Assembly: GCF_036173125.1 (NCBI RefSeq)
Contig: NZ_CP108054.1
Location: 5,456,001-5,520,000 of the forward strand
Reading direction: 5' to 3'
Source of the DNA: Streptomyces sp. NBC_00286
GTDB taxonomy: Bacteria > Actinomycetota > Actinomycetes > Streptomycetales > Streptomycetaceae
Length of the DNA: 64,000 nt
How positions within the stretch are numbered: the stretch's first letter is position 1; each line of letters begins with the position of its first letter. The translations under genes and the position numbers were made by a program. Under the pieces are notes generated by a model. It was not told the DNA's origin. It saw nothing but the letters and a program-made list of their open reading frames with translations, and searched no databases. Shown here in pieces: positions 63,616-64,000 of this stretch.

Positions 63616-64000
63616 GCCGGCGCCTCCGGGCGTCAATGAGCATCTCCTGGACGTTGCGCAGCAGCTGGCCGTCGCCGTCGGTCGCGTGGCGAGTCCACTC
63701 GCCGTCGGGGCCGAGGTGCCAGGAGGAGGTCTTGTCGGACATGCCGGTCTCGAGGAGCCGGTTGAGCGAGGCCCGGTGGGCCGGGTCCTTGACCCGGACC
63801 AGGGCCTCGATCCGGCGGTCGAGGTTGCGGTGCATCATGTCGGCGCTGCCGAACCACACCTCCGGTTCGCCGCCGTTGCCGAAGGCGAAGATGCGGGAGT
63901 GCTCGAGGAAACGGCCGAGGACGGAACGTACCCGTATGTTCTCGGACATGTCAGGCACTCCAGGCCGTACCGCGCAGATGCCGCGCACCCACACGTCCAC
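63596..64000 (-). CDS. ppk: polyphosphate kinase, C-terminal part (truncated by window edge)
   Basis: The last 134 residues of PPK1 are visible. They include [20 protein letters not shown], the conserved His in [10 protein letters not shown] and the end motif [19 protein letters not shown], which belong to the C2 catalytic domain. The enzyme makes polyphosphate from ATP reversibly. The 5' part lies outside the window. A basic tail ([12 protein letters not shown]) ends it. It heads the ppk-CHAD-nudix operon. Confidence 0.95.
   Translation of the reverse strand: MDVWVRGICAVRPGVPDMSENIRVRSVLGRFLEHSRIFAFGNGGEPEVWFGSADMMHRNLDRRIEALVRVKDPAHRASLNRLLETGMSDKTSSWHLGPDGEWTRHATDGDGQLLRNVQEMLIDARRRRRGKATP

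Overview
The window is a piece of a Streptomyces chromosome. The coding GC is very high with strongly biased third positions, GTG starts are common, and a complete 16S-23S-5S operon of streptomycete type is present without a tRNA in the spacer. From memory, much of the gene order matches the S. coelicolor SCO4118-SCO4145 neighbourhood (TetR/NADH dehydrogenase, rRNA operon, T4SS-like cluster, csoR, pit, pst, ppk); this was not checked against a database.

Layout. 1-8.9 kb holds core and regulatory genes: a truncated asparagine-synthase-like gene, TetR, a type II NADH dehydrogenase, a PAS/PP2C/HATPase phosphatase, a methyltransferase, and a divergent MFS exporter/MarR pair with two candidate operators. 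8.95-14.77 kb is the rRNA operon, with promoter, leader, processing stems and terminator. 14.8-17.4 kb is a two-component system and an acetyltransferase. 17.4-25.4 kb is a compact minus-strand operon resembling a conjugative type IV secretion apparatus (VirB2-, VirB8-, VirB6- and VirB4-like parts plus a degenerate VirD4/TraG-like protein), with a previously hidden 33-codon gene. A lytic transglycosylase/NlpC protein that would fit as its cell-wall enzyme lies at 49.3 kb.

The 25.8-49 kb stretch looks accessory. It contains an SGNH hydrolase; an AraC-controlled branched-chain-type ABC transporter (with a LivM-LivG fusion) followed by an amidase; an ArsR/SRPBCC pair; repeat-rich secreted proteins; and a nested inverted-repeat element. 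It also contains a locus in which a WXG-type and an EspC-like (type VII secretion) protein sit among four paralogous two-helix membrane proteins and one mosaic pseudogene. Next to it is a WhiJ-like HTH/DUF397/ATPase module with a perfect 20-bp palindrome. The type VII-like locus, with its expanded companion family, is the best candidate for an undescribed system.

From 49.3 kb to the end the window is core again and centred on phosphate. It has a cell-wall hydrolase, a PAP2 phosphatase, a Tat lipoprotein flavoenzyme with a parS-like site upstream, PHO boxes, pstSCAB with an attenuator-like hairpin after pstS, the copper sensor csoR with its operator, a DUF47/Pit phosphate transporter, a Nudix hydrolase, a CHAD protein and the 3' end of ppk. 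Import, polyphosphate synthesis and polyphosphate binding are thus grouped together. No tRNA, CRISPR array or intact insertion sequence was seen.
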